Origin: JAYOEY01 sp038120295
GTDB taxonomy: Bacteria > Pseudomonadota > Alphaproteobacteria > MPNO01 > UBA2964
DNA length: 26,745 nucleotides
Reading direction: 5' to 3'
NCBI GenBank assembly: GCA_038120295.1
Contig: JAYOLL010000033.1
Span: forward strand, 1 to 26,745
Shown: piece after piece, positions 6,474-14,847 of the stretch
Position numbering within the stretch: the first letter of the stretch is position 1
How the letters are laid out: every line of letters starts with the position of its first letter
Program-made: the position numbers and the translations under genes
Notes under the pieces: generated by a model
Databases searched by the model: none
Told to the model about the DNA's origin: nothing
Seen by the model: the letters and a program-made list of their open reading frames with translations, nothing else

Positions 6474-8533
6474 AACCGATCTTTTTTACCGCTGTCTGTG
6501 CAGCGTCCCTCATAGGAATGGCGGTGTCCGCCCCCGCCCAGCAACAGTACGAAGCGCCGTCCGGCGCGGCAACGACCGCGCCAACCGTATTCGTAACGGC
6601 GACCCGCCTCGATCCGCCGGTCCCGGGCGTAACGACGACTGTCGTCACAACGGAGCAGATCGAAAACTCGCCAGGCCGTACGATCCCTGAAATCCTGTCA
6701 TTCGAGGCGGGCGTCCGGTTCCAGGACCTCTTCGGCGGCAACAACAGTTCCGGCCAGACGATCGATATTCGTGGTTTCGGCGAACCTGCGACGGCGAACA
6801 CTCTGATCCTCATTAACGGCCGGCGGCTGAGCGATCTTGATCTCGCCGCCGTCGATTTCGCCGCAATCCCGCGCCACAGCATCGAACGGATCGAAATTAC
6901 CCGGGGTGCGGCCGGCAGCGTCCTGTACGGCGGAGGCGTACAGGGCGGCGTCGTAAATGTTATTACGAAATCGAATGTGCCGGACGGGTTTCGCGCCCGT
7001 ACCGAAGGCGGCTACGGCTCTGACGGCCTGAAGGAAGCGGTCCTGTCCACGTCGGTGGCCGCGCACGGTTATGCGCTGAGCGCATTCGGAAACGTTCTGC
7101 TGAGCGACGGCTTTCGCGACAATAACGAGCTTCGCCAGAAGAATCTGTCGCTCGACCTCCGCAAAAAGATCGGCTCGGGCAGCGTGTTCGTTCATATGGA
7201 TCTTGACGATCAGTTCCAGGGCCTGCCCGGCGGCCGGATTGTAGATCCCAGCACCGGCCAGAACGACCTTGCCGATCCACGGGGCGCGCAGACCCCGCTC
7301 GACTTCGCCAGCGAAAACGGCATCGCGACCTATATCGGTGGAAGTTTCGCGCTGAATGACTCGGTAGAGCTGCTTGTCGATGCCAGCATCCGGCACAAGG
7401 ACCAGATCAGCGATTTCCGCAACCAGGATCAGGGGCGCGAGACCGAGCTGACGACCTGGGGGCTGACGCCCCGCGTCATCGTCGATACGGAGGTCGGCGG
7501 CACACCCCTGTCAAGCACCGTCGGGGTCGATCTTTACTATGTCAATTACGACTCCGACCGGAAACGGTTTCCCAACACGGCGCCTTTCACACGGGTAAAG
7601 GCCTATCAGTACAGCACCGCGCTTTATGCGCAGAACACGCTGCATGTAACGCCAAGGTTCGCCACGACATTCGGTTTTCGCGTCGAACGCATTAGCTTCG
7701 CCGCCGGCGACATGCCTTTCCCGGACAATCCCGGAGCGTTCGGCTTCGCCCAGACGACATTCAGACCGTCATTGACGGATACCGATATCGAGTATGCGCT
7801 CAACCTGGGAGTGGAGTACGACGTCACGGACCGGTGGGCGCTGTACGGCCATGTCGCGCGCGGCTACCGGACGCCTACGCTGGACGAACGGGCCGGTACG
7901 GCGTTCGCGCTCAATACGTTCGAACTCAACAATCAGAGCTCGCAGGAGATCGAGGCGGGTTCCCGGTTCCGGATCGGGCGCTTTTCGACGGACGCCCGCC
8001 TGTTTTTCTCCAGAACAAAGAACGAAATCCAGTTCGATCCGGACGACACGACGACGTTCGGCGCGAACGAGAACATCGATCCGGTACACCGCTACGGTTT
8101 CGAAGGATCGGTTTCCTTCCGCGCGACGCCCGACCTGACCTTGCGCGGCAACCTGACGGCCATGCGCGCCGAGTTCGCGGAAGGATCGTTCGAAGCCAAT
8201 GACGTCCCGCTGGTCCCCGACTATATCGGGCGCCTCGGCGCCTCGTGGAAGGTCGCGGAATGGCTCAATCTCGACACGACGGCCAGCTATGAAAGCCGCC
8301 GTCATCTGGCGAACGACGAAGCCGCGACCTTCCGGCAGCTCGACGATTTCACCCTCTGGGATGTCAAGCTGCATGGCTGGTTCGGGGCGCTGAACTGGTC
8401 CGCGTCGGTCAACAATTTGCTGGATGAGGATTATCAGACATTCGGCACCGCCAGCGATACGACCCCGGGCCGTTTCTCCGTCCAGACCCTGCCGGGACGC
8501 ACCTTCATGGTGCGGCTGGGCGCGAAGCTGTAA
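6470..8533 (+). CDS. btuB: TonB-dependent outer-membrane receptor, BtuB-like (vitamin B12)
   Basis: A 687-residue TonB-dependent receptor. It has a signal peptide (cleavage near SAPAQ, residue about 23), a TonB-box-like stretch PTVFVTATR, a plug domain (about 45-150) with IDIRGFGEPATANTLILINGRR and IERIEITRGAAGSVLYGGGVQGGVVNVITK, and a long beta-barrel with LGVEYDVTDRWALYGHVARGYRTPTLDE. The cobalamin riboswitch upstream and the btuFCD genes downstream identify the substrate as a cobalamin. The start is TTG 6470, with GGAGGA 7 bases upstream; the in-frame ATG at 6455 overlaps that Shine-Dalgarno and has none of its own. The frame reading back to 6068 runs through the riboswitch and is not coding. 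The C-terminus is VRLGAKL, ending in Leu rather than the usual Phe. Confidence 0.94.
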   Translation: MKPIFFTAVCAASLIGMAVSAPAQQQYEAPSGAATTAPTVFVTATRLDPPVPGVTTTVVTTEQIENSPGRTIPEILSFEAGVRFQDLFGGNNSSGQTIDIRGFGEPATANTLILINGRRLSDLDLAAVDFAAIPRHSIERIEITRGAAGSVLYGGGVQGGVVNVITKSNVPDGFRARTEGGYGSDGLKEAVLSTSVAAHGYALSAFGNVLLSDGFRDNNELRQKNLSLDLRKKIGSGSVFVHMDLDDQFQGLPGGRIVDPSTGQNDLADPRGAQTPLDFASENGIATYIGGSFALNDSVELLVDASIRHKDQISDFRNQDQGRETELTTWGLTPRVIVDTEVGGTPLSSTVGVDLYYVNYDSDRKRFPNTAPFTRVKAYQYSTALYAQNTLHVTPRFATTFGFRVERISFAAGDMPFPDNPGAFGFAQTTFRPSLTDTDIEYALNLGVEYDVTDRWALYGHVARGYRTPTLDERAGTAFALNTFELNNQSSQEIEAGSRFRIGRFSTDARLFFSRTKNEIQFDPDDTTTFGANENIDPVHRYGFEGSVSFRATPDLTLRGNLTAMRAEFAEGSFEANDVPLVPDYIGRLGASWKVAEWLNLDTTASYESRRHLANDEAATFRQLDDFTLWDVKLHGWFGALNWSASVNNLLDEDYQTFGTASDTTPGRFSVQTLPGRTFMVRLGAKL

Positions 8534-8538
8534 CCGCC

Positions 8539-9387
8539 ATGCGAAACGGCGCGGCGGCCATCCTGTTCACCCTGCTCGCGATCTGCGCGGGCAGTGCGGG
8601 TGCAGAGGACGCCGCGCCCGCCCGCGTCGTGTCGATTCATCTCTGCGCCGACCAGTTCGTCCTCGCGCTGGCGGACAGAAAGCAGATCGCATCGGTGAGC
8701 TGGCTTGCCACCGATGATCGGCGCTCGCACATGGCGACGCAGGCCGCCGGGCTGCGCCCCAACAACGGAACGGCGGAGGAAATCGTTTCATTGCGGCCCG
8801 ATCTCGTGCTGGCCGGATTCCGCTCGGCCCGGTCGACGGCCGCCGCATTGCGGGCGCTGGGATACAGGGTTGTCGATCTCGAGTTCGCCACCGATTTCAC
8901 GGTGATCCGCCGACAGATTCGCGAGCTTGCAAGGCTGCTCGGGCAATCCGCCCGCGGAGAAGAAATGATCGCTGAGATGGACGAAAGACTGGCGCGGGCG
9001 GCGGCCGATACACCCGCCATACGCCCGGTCGCAGCAATCTATCAGCCGATGGGATTCACCAGCGGGCGCGGCAGTCTCGAACATGCGCTGATGACGGCTG
9101 CCGGATTCGACAATCTGGCGGAAAAGCTGGGCATGGGGGCGCTCGGCCACCTGCCGCTGGAAGCGCTGGTGTCGGCGAAACCGGCGGTGCTCGTCAACTG
9201 GATGGGGAACGACCCTGCGCCGTCGCTGGCGCGCAGCTTCTACGACCATCCAGCCCTGACAGGAGGCCCCTGGCGCACACTGTCCCTGCCCAACAAGTTC
9301 TGGGCCTGCGGCGCCTGGTATTCGGCGCTGGCTGTGGAACGGCTGGCGGGCTTACGGCGCGACCTCCCGGCGGGGCGGCGGCAATGA
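8539..9387 (+). CDS. btuF: Periplasmic cobalamin-binding protein of ABC transporter, BtuF-like
   Basis: A 282-residue solute-binding protein of the BtuF/FecB (helical-backbone) class with a signal peptide at about residues 1-22 (cleavage after AGA). The motifs RVVSIHLCADQFVLALAD, NNGTAEEIVSLRPDLVLAG and PLEALVSAKPAVLV are those of B12- and iron-siderophore-binding proteins. It would deliver cobalamin in the periplasm to BtuCD. It starts 5 bases after the receptor stop and overlaps the permease gene by ATGA (9384-9387). Siderophore binding is the main alternative, but the riboswitch upstream makes cobalamin the better call. Confidence 0.9.
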   Translation: MRNGAAAILFTLLAICAGSAGAEDAAPARVVSIHLCADQFVLALADRKQIASVSWLATDDRRSHMATQAAGLRPNNGTAEEIVSLRPDLVLAGFRSARSTAAALRALGYRVVDLEFATDFTVIRRQIRELARLLGQSARGEEMIAEMDERLARAAADTPAIRPVAAIYQPMGFTSGRGSLEHALMTAAGFDNLAEKLGMGALGHLPLEALVSAKPAVLVNWMGNDPAPSLARSFYDHPALTGGPWRTLSLPNKFWACGAWYSALAVERLAGLRRDLPAGRRQ

Positions 9388-10379
9388 CGGGCCGGATCGC
9401 TTCCCTTTATTTCGGACTGACGCTCGCGGTGCTGGCGTTGTTCGTCGTCTCGTTGATGACCGGGCCATCGGCGCTGTCAGTCGAAGAGGTGTGGAACGCG
9501 CTCGTCGCACCGGACGCTTCACCATCGGCAATCATCGTCCGGGAAATCCGCCTGCCGCGAACGCTGCTCGCCATTCTGGTCGGCGCCTCTCTGGGGCTCG
9601 CTGGCGCCGCGCTTCAGGGGTTGCTGCGCAATCCGCTGGCGGAGCCAGGGATCGTCGGCGCATCGTCGGCCGCCGCGTTCGGCACCGCGCTGGTGTTCTA
9701 TTTCGGCCTCGCCGGATCGTCGATAGCGGCATTGCCCGCGGCCGGTATGGCGGGCGCGCTGCTGGCGGTGGGGCTGTTGTTCGCACTCGCCGGGCGCGAC
9801 GCGACGCCGCTATCGCTGATCCTCGCCGGGGTCGCTATTTCAAGCTTCGCCAGCGCGCTGACCGCGCTCGCCATTAATCTGGCATCGAGCGCCTACGCCG
9901 CTCTGGAAATTACCTTCTGGCTACTGGGGTCGCTCGCCGACCGCTCGATGTCGCATGTCGCGGTCGCCGCTCCGGCAATGGCGGCAGGCTGGGTATTGCT
10001 TCTGAGCGGTGGCCGCTCCCTGTCGGTGCTGTCGCTGGGAGAAGACACCGCGCAAAGCCTCGGCGTATCGCTGACATCGCTTCGCGCACGCATCGTGCTG
10101 GGAGTCGCGCTCGCGGTCGGGGCATCCGTATCGGTGTCGGGCGCGATCGGGTTCGTCGGGCTGATCGTGCCGCATCTGCTGCGCCCCGCGGTCGGGCACG
10201 ACCCGGGTCGCTTGCTCGGCGTCTCCCTGCTGGGCGGGGCGGCGCTGATGCTGGCAGCGGATATCGCCGTGCGGCTGCTGTCGTCGGGGATAGAGATCCG
10301 GCTCGGTGTCGTAACAGCCCTGATTGGCGCGCCGTTTTTCCTGGCGCTGCTGATGCAGATGCGACGGAGGACGACATGA
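9384..10379 (+). CDS. btuC: FecCD-family ABC permease, BtuC-like
   Basis: A 331-residue integral membrane protein, the typical length of the BtuC/FecCD family, with about ten hydrophobic segments. Characteristic blocks are REIRLPRTLLAILVGASLGLAGAALQGLLRNPLAEPGIVG and, late in the protein, GAIGFVGLIVPHLLRPAVGHDPGRLL, which forms the coupling region with the ATPase. It forms the inner-membrane channel for cobalamin. Its start overlaps btuF and its end overlaps btuD, each by ATGA, so the three proteins are probably made in fixed ratio. Confidence 0.94.
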   Translation: MTGRIASLYFGLTLAVLALFVVSLMTGPSALSVEEVWNALVAPDASPSAIIVREIRLPRTLLAILVGASLGLAGAALQGLLRNPLAEPGIVGASSAAAFGTALVFYFGLAGSSIAALPAAGMAGALLAVGLLFALAGRDATPLSLILAGVAISSFASALTALAINLASSAYAALEITFWLLGSLADRSMSHVAVAAPAMAAGWVLLLSGGRSLSVLSLGEDTAQSLGVSLTSLRARIVLGVALAVGASVSVSGAIGFVGLIVPHLLRPAVGHDPGRLLGVSLLGGAALMLAADIAVRLLSSGIEIRLGVVTALIGAPFFLALLMQMRRRTT

Positions 10380-11176
10380 GCTGGCTGGAGGCAGAGGGGC
10401 TTCGTGTCCGGCTCGGCGACCGGACAGTTCTCGACAATGTGTCGCTTTCGGTTGCGAAGGGCGAGCTGGTGGGGCTTCTGGGTCCGAACGCTTCGGGCAA
10501 ATCGACGCTGCTGCGAACGCTGGCCGGCCTCGAGACGTCAGAGGCCGGTGCGGTCAGGATTGACGGCGCGACAGTCGCGTCTTACGCACCGCGCGATCGA
10601 GCGAGGCGGATCGCCTATCTGGAACAGGGCGCGGCGAGCGAGTGGCCCATTGCGGTCGCGCGGCTGGTGGCGCTTGGGCGAACGCCGCACCTGGAGCCGT
10701 GGGAACGGGCAGGCGAGACGGATCGCGACGCCATCGCCGACGCCATGGCGCGATGCGACGTAACTCATCTGGCGTCCCGCGCCGCGACCGAGCTGTCGGG
10801 CGGCGAGGCGGCGCGGGTCATGCTGGCCCGCGCACTGGCGACCGGTGCCGGATGCCTGCTGGCCGACGAGCCGGTTTCGTACCTCGATCCCTACCACCAG
10901 TTCAGCATCATGGGGGTCATCAGGGCGCATGCCGACAGGGGAGGTTTGGCGCTCGCGGCGCTGCACGACCTTACCCTTGCCGCGCGCTTTTGCGACAGGG
11001 TGCTGCTGCTGCGCAACGGGAAGATTGCCGCAGCGGGTCCGCCGGGCGAGATCCTGACGCCGGAGATACTCGCCCGGGTCTTTTCAGTCGAAGCGTCGCT
11101 GGTGGAACAGGACGGGTTGCTGCAGGTGGTGCAGCGCGGCATCGTCGGCGGATCTCACGAAGAGGAAACGCCATGA
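10376..11176 (+). CDS. btuD: ABC transporter ATP-binding protein, BtuD-like
   Basis: A 266-residue ABC ATPase with all motifs intact: Walker A GPNASGKST (36-44), Q-loop glutamine at about 84, signature LSGGE (140-144), Walker B CLLADEP with catalytic Glu165, D-loop SYLD, and H-loop histidine at 197 (ALHDLT). The arrangement is that of the FepC/BtuD subfamily. It energises cobalamin uptake through BtuC. It overlaps the permease gene before it and the tonB gene after it, each by ATGA. Confidence 0.94.
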   Translation: MSWLEAEGLRVRLGDRTVLDNVSLSVAKGELVGLLGPNASGKSTLLRTLAGLETSEAGAVRIDGATVASYAPRDRARRIAYLEQGAASEWPIAVARLVALGRTPHLEPWERAGETDRDAIADAMARCDVTHLASRAATELSGGEAARVMLARALATGAGCLLADEPVSYLDPYHQFSIMGVIRAHADRGGLALAALHDLTLAARFCDRVLLLRNGKIAAAGPPGEILTPEILARVFSVEASLVEQDGLLQVVQRGIVGGSHEEETP

Positions 11177-12054
11177 CGGCGCATCCGGACCGGATCGCGC
11201 TATCGGCGGCGGTTGGCAGCGGCAAATGGTTCGCCGCGGCGGCATCGATTGCGATCCATGTGGGGCTCGCCGGCGCGGTCCTGGTTTGGGATAGCAGTTT
11301 CGAGCCGCCAAAACCGCCGGCGGTCCTCACCGTGGACCTGGTGATCGAAACGGCCCTTCCGGGACCTGCCGGACCGAAGCCAGAGTCGCCGGACACAGTG
11401 TCCGCCGCCGCGACGGTCGCGCGGACGGCACCCGAGATGGCGGAAGTGGAAGCAGAGCCGGCGCCCGCGCCCAAAACGATCTCTGTGCCGGTGTCGCCGC
11501 CGGCCCATATCGCGATCAATGGAAAGGATGCCACGCCCTTTCAAATAGCCGAAAAACATCCCGTTGCAGCGACGGTATACGCTCCCTTGCCGAAAGCACG
11601 ACCAGCGCGAAAACCGGTCATCAGCCCGAAACCTGTGACGGAGTCGCTCAGAAACAAAGGAATTTCGCCGCCGTCTCCGCTGCTGCAGGAAGCACGGCTG
11701 CCCGATGCAGACAGTTCCCGGGGCACTGCACAGGGCGGAAACGATGCATCGCCGGGCGCTTCCTTGTCGCCGCCGACTTATGCCGTGCCGGGAAGCGGGA
11801 ACCCCGCCCCGCAATATCCGCGCGCCGCAAGAAGGCGTGGACTGGAAGGAAAGCTGGTGCTGCGGGTTACGGTCGACCGCGACGGCAGGCCGGACAGGCT
11901 GACTGTTCTTGAATCGAGCGGACATTCTCTGCTCGACGATGCCGCGCGCGATGCCGTATCGCGCTGGCGGTTCACGGCCGGCATGCGCGGCGGCGCGCCC
12001 ATTTCCGCGACGGTCGATGTCCCGATCGTGTTCCGGCTACAGGCCGCGCGCTAG
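11173..12054 (+). CDS. tonB: TonB-family energy transducer
   Basis: A 293-residue protein with the TonB layout: a short cytoplasmic N-terminus, one transmembrane helix (about residues 20-36, AAAASIAIHVGLAGAVLVW), a proline/alanine-rich periplasmic spacer (about 45-200), and a C-terminal TonB domain with PQYPRAARRRGLEGKLVLRVTVDRDG and DAARDAVSRWRF. It transmits the proton-motive force to outer-membrane receptors. The start at ATG 11173 gives an ATGA overlap with btuD; a longer frame upstream is only the shadow of btuD. Its place as last gene of the operon suggests a transducer dedicated to the BtuB-like receptor. No exbB/exbD genes are in the window. Confidence 0.9.
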   Translation: MTAHPDRIALSAAVGSGKWFAAAASIAIHVGLAGAVLVWDSSFEPPKPPAVLTVDLVIETALPGPAGPKPESPDTVSAAATVARTAPEMAEVEAEPAPAPKTISVPVSPPAHIAINGKDATPFQIAEKHPVAATVYAPLPKARPARKPVISPKPVTESLRNKGISPPSPLLQEARLPDADSSRGTAQGGNDASPGASLSPPTYAVPGSGNPAPQYPRAARRRGLEGKLVLRVTVDRDGRPDRLTVLESSGHSLLDDAARDAVSRWRFTAGMRGGAPISATVDVPIVFRLQAAR

Positions 12055-12078
12055 TGATTTTCGCGCGGACTATTTTTT
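12044..12078 (+). terminator. Rho-independent terminator of the btu-tonB operon
   Basis: CCGCGCG (12044-12050) pairs with CGCGCGG (12062-12068) across an 11-base loop, followed after four bases by six Ts (12073-12078). The stem overlaps the tonB stop codon. The T-run is slightly displaced from the stem, so strength is uncertain. Confidence 0.6.
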
Positions 12079-12768
12079 CAGGGTCAGAAGATCGTTTTGA
12101 ACGCCGTAGCCGCTGAGGCGATTGAGAAAGCTCAGCCCGAGCAGAGAACTCGGCATTGCCGCCTGATTGACGATGGCAGGAACATCGCGCACCGAAATCG
12201 AACCGATGCGTATCTCGCGCAGGCGAACCGGCGCCGCATAGCCGATCCCGTTGGCTGTGCGCGTGCGCACCGTATATTTAAGACCTCTCGGACCGAACCC
12301 GATCCGGGCGGCATGGGCCGGGCTGAGCACCACGGAACTCGCACCGGTATCGACCAGCATGGGAAGGCGCTTGCCATCGACAGTCGCGTCGATGCGGAAA
12401 TGACCGTCCTGTGCCGCTCGCACGACGACGGTGCCCGGCATGGTTTCGGAAACCCGGCCCGGCATGATTTCCGCCGTCATGCGGCCGAACAGGCTGGAGA
12501 ATTCGTCCCGCAGGCTGTAGCCGGCAATCAGCACGAACCCGATGGCGATCCAGGTCAGCCCGTAGCGCAGCCAGACAAGGGCCGGCAGCTCCCGCCAGCG
12601 AACCAGCAGTCCGGATCCGACCAGAAGCATCATGAGCACCAGCGAAACCAGCCGGATCTGCTCGCCCTCTGAAGCGAGCGCGCCGGGCCGTTCGCCCATC
12701 AGCCAGACGACCAGGGCGACGAGGCCGGTCGCCGCGATCGCGAGGATGAGCCAGCCGCCGCCCTTCAT
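12070..12768 (-). CDS. Membrane-anchored retropepsin-like aspartic protease (clan AA, TIGR02281-like)
   Basis: A 232-residue protein with three hydrophobic N-terminal segments (about 7-23, 38-56 and 68-84), then a periplasmic single-domain aspartic protease. The catalytic motif LVDTGASSVVLSP places the active aspartate at D140, and the later SSLLGLSFLNRLSGY block is the family's second signature. These small proteases act as homodimers; substrates in most bacteria are unknown. It is the third gene of a minus-strand run: its start lies 6 bases after the stop of the upstream Pht5-like gene, so it is probably cotranscribed with two unrelated-looking enzymes. Confidence 0.88.
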   Translation of the reverse strand: MKGGGWLILAIAATGLVALVVWLMGERPGALASEGEQIRLVSLVLMMLLVGSGLLVRWRELPALVWLRYGLTWIAIGFVLIAGYSLRDEFSSLFGRMTAEIMPGRVSETMPGTVVVRAAQDGHFRIDATVDGKRLPMLVDTGASSVVLSPAHAARIGFGPRGLKYTVRTRTANGIGYAAPVRLREIRIGSISVRDVPAIVNQAAMPSSLLGLSFLNRLSGYGVQNDLLTLKK

Positions 12769-12774
12769 GCCGGT

Positions 12775-13749
12775 TCAGGTATCGTGCAGGGAGGCATGGA
12801 ACAGGTTTGCTGCAGCGTAGGGCGCATCGATCAGCCGCTGATCGTGCGCGTAGCCGATGAAGTCCTCCAGGTTCTGCCGGTTGGCGGCAAGTCCGCTGGT
12901 CCACGGATCGGCCCCGAGCCGCTGCCGCTGTTCCTCCAGTGCATTGCGCGACCAGGCGAGCAGCGAATAGTTGGAATCGTCGTAATAGCTATAGGCAAGC
13001 TCCTGCGCTTCCTGGCACATCCGCATGATTTCCCGCGGCAGTTCGGGATACGCATCCGCTAGTTCGCGACGGATCACCATCAGATGCATGATCGGGTAGT
13101 AGCCGTGCCGCTTGAAATAGGCGACGTCCTCGGAGATGGGGTCGGGATGCAGCCGCCGGTACCCGTCGGGATTGTCCAGCATCGATTGACGGGGCTGCGG
13201 CGAAATCAGCGCATCGATTTCGCCCTCCATCAGCATGATGCCGATATCCTTGTCCTTTCCGATGCGCTGAAAGACGACATCGTCGCCGATATCGATAGGC
13301 CGGACTTCCGGGTTCATCGAATACCATTCGCAGTCCTGCCAGTTCACGCCGTGATCCGCCTTCAGGTCGCCCTTGGCGAGGACCGACAGCGTGGTCTGGA
13401 ACATGTGGACGCCGATCTTCTTGCCGGACAGATCCTCCGGCTTTTCGATCCCGGCATCCGGGTTGATGTAGATCTGGCCCGGGCTGAAGAAGCGCCGCGG
13501 AAAGGAAGGGATGCCAACCAGCGGCAGGTTGGGATCGTTCGCAACGGCGATAATAAAGGGCGCCAGCCCCATCTCGCCAATATCCCACTCGCCTTCGAAC
13601 AGCCGCGTATGGCGTTCGCCGCCATCGCGAAACGGCGTGCTTTCGCCGACCTCGAGCGGTTTCAGCGTGACGCCGTCGGGCGGGCGCACCGTGTCGTTGA
13701 AAAACGGGACGAACCGGTCATACCGGTTGAGCGCGATCGTCAGTTCCAT
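12775..13749 (-). CDS. Pht5/SsuA-fold protein (4,5-dihydroxyphthalate decarboxylase-like), copy 2
   Basis: A 324-residue protein resembling 4,5-dihydroxyphthalate decarboxylase and the periplasmic-binding-protein fold it shares with SsuA/Thi5. Landmarks are the N-terminal LTIALNRYDR, DIGEMGLAPFI, RRFFSPGQIYINPDAGI, GKKIGVHMFQTTLSVLAKG, and a C-terminal DDSNYSLLAWSRNALEEQR. There is no signal peptide or lipoprotein motif, so a cytoplasmic enzyme fits better than a transport receptor, although many annotations call such proteins ABC substrate-binding proteins. It is clearly homologous over its full length to the gene just upstream (copy 1, 9 bases away), by eye about two-thirds identical. This indicates tandem duplication followed by divergence. 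Confidence 0.8.
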   Translation of the reverse strand: MELTIALNRYDRFVPFFNDTVRPPDGVTLKPLEVGESTPFRDGGERHTRLFEGEWDIGEMGLAPFIIAVANDPNLPLVGIPSFPRRFFSPGQIYINPDAGIEKPEDLSGKKIGVHMFQTTLSVLAKGDLKADHGVNWQDCEWYSMNPEVRPIDIGDDVVFQRIGKDKDIGIMLMEGEIDALISPQPRQSMLDNPDGYRRLHPDPISEDVAYFKRHGYYPIMHLMVIRRELADAYPELPREIMRMCQEAQELAYSYYDDSNYSLLAWSRNALEEQRQRLGADPWTSGLAANRQNLEDFIGYAHDQRLIDAPYAAANLFHASLHDT

Positions 13750-13758
13750 TGTGTTTCC

Positions 13759-14736
13759 TTACGTATCGAGAACGGAGTCGTGGAAAAGATTTTCCGCCGG
13801 GTAGGGCGCGTCGATCAATCGCTGATCGTGCGAATAGCCGATGAACTGCTGGACGTTCTTTTTGTTGGCTTTGAACCCGCTGGTCCACGGATCGGCGCCG
13901 AGCACCTTACGCTGCTCCTCCAGCGCGTTGCGCGACCAGGCGAGCAGCGAATAGTTGGAATCGTCGTAGAACGTATAGGCCAGATCCTTGGCGCGGTTAT
14001 GCATGTCTAGAATCTGGCGCGGCAGGTCGGGGTTCGCATCCGCCAGTTCGCGCTTCATCACCATGATATGCATGATGGGGAAGAAGCCGTGCTTTTTGAA
14101 ATATTTGATATCCTCGGCGACCGGGTCGGCATGAAGCCGCCGATAGCGATCTGGTTCGGCCAGCATCGATTTGCGCGGCTGCGGGGAGATCAGCGCGTCT
14201 ATCTCGCCCTCCATCAGCATCACACCGATATCCTTGCCATCGGGGATCACCCCCATCTCGACATCGTCTCCGAGATCGATATCGACGATCTCGCCCCTCA
14301 TGCAGTGCCACGAGCAATCCTCCCAGCGCACCCCGTGATCGAGCTTGAGATCGCCCTTGGCGAGAACCGAGAGCGTCGTCTGAAAGGAATGCACGCCGAT
14401 GCGCTTGCCGGTCAGGTCGGCCGGCGTGTCGATCCCGGCGTCCGGGTTTACGTAAATCTGGCCCGGGCTGAAGAAGCGCCGCGGGAAACAGGGGATGCCG
14501 ACCAGCGGCAGGTTGAGATCGCGCCCCACCGCCATGATAAAGGTCGAGAAACTCATCTCTCCGATATCGAACTCCAGGTCCTTCAGGATACGCGGATGGC
14601 GGTTCGTGCCGTCGCGAAACGGCACCGATTCGCCGATTTCGAATGGCGTCAGCGTGACCCCCGGCGGCGGCTCGACGGTCCCGTTGAAAAATGGCACATG
14701 CCGGTCGTAGCGGTTGAGCGCGATAGTCAGATCCAT
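13759..14736 (-). CDS. Pht5/SsuA-fold protein (4,5-dihydroxyphthalate decarboxylase-like), copy 1
   Basis: A 325-residue paralogue of the following gene, with the same landmarks (LTIALNRYDR, DIGEMSFSTFI, RRFFSPGQIYVNPDAGI, GVHSFQTTLSVLAKG, DDSNYSLLAWSRNALEEQR) and no signal peptide. The ATG at 14736 has GGGGAG upstream at good spacing. The two copies differ most in the stretch after the first 45 residues and around residues 140-165 (EDCSWHCMRGEIVDIDLGDD here, EWYSMNPEVRPIDIGDD in copy 2). That could alter substrate or make a heteromer. It is the first gene of a three-gene minus-strand operon. A decarboxylase acting on an aromatic acid is plausible given other aromatic-type enzymes nearby (Rieske oxygenase, VOC dioxygenase), but this is inference. 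Confidence 0.8.
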   Translation of the reverse strand: MDLTIALNRYDRHVPFFNGTVEPPPGVTLTPFEIGESVPFRDGTNRHPRILKDLEFDIGEMSFSTFIMAVGRDLNLPLVGIPCFPRRFFSPGQIYVNPDAGIDTPADLTGKRIGVHSFQTTLSVLAKGDLKLDHGVRWEDCSWHCMRGEIVDIDLGDDVEMGVIPDGKDIGVMLMEGEIDALISPQPRKSMLAEPDRYRRLHADPVAEDIKYFKKHGFFPIMHIMVMKRELADANPDLPRQILDMHNRAKDLAYTFYDDSNYSLLAWSRNALEEQRKVLGADPWTSGFKANKKNVQQFIGYSHDQRLIDAPYPAENLFHDSVLDT

Positions 14737-14847
14737 GGATGTCTCCCCTTGAGATATTAAGCAGCTGCCATTCTAACACGCGCGTCGCTTACGCTCTCCC
14801 CCCGGCTCTGATAAGCTGGCCACCCGCTTTCCGTTCCCGGTCCCGCC

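Noticed and set aside
6456..6487. btuB hairpin as an intrinsic terminator
   Set aside because: Only a short TCTTTT follows the stem, interrupted by GAAACC before the next T-run, so termination is less likely than Shine-Dalgarno masking.
12775..14736. The two Pht5-like proteins as periplasmic ABC substrate-binding proteins
   Set aside because: Neither has a signal peptide or lipobox, and no permease or ATPase gene is adjacent; a cytoplasmic enzyme fits better.
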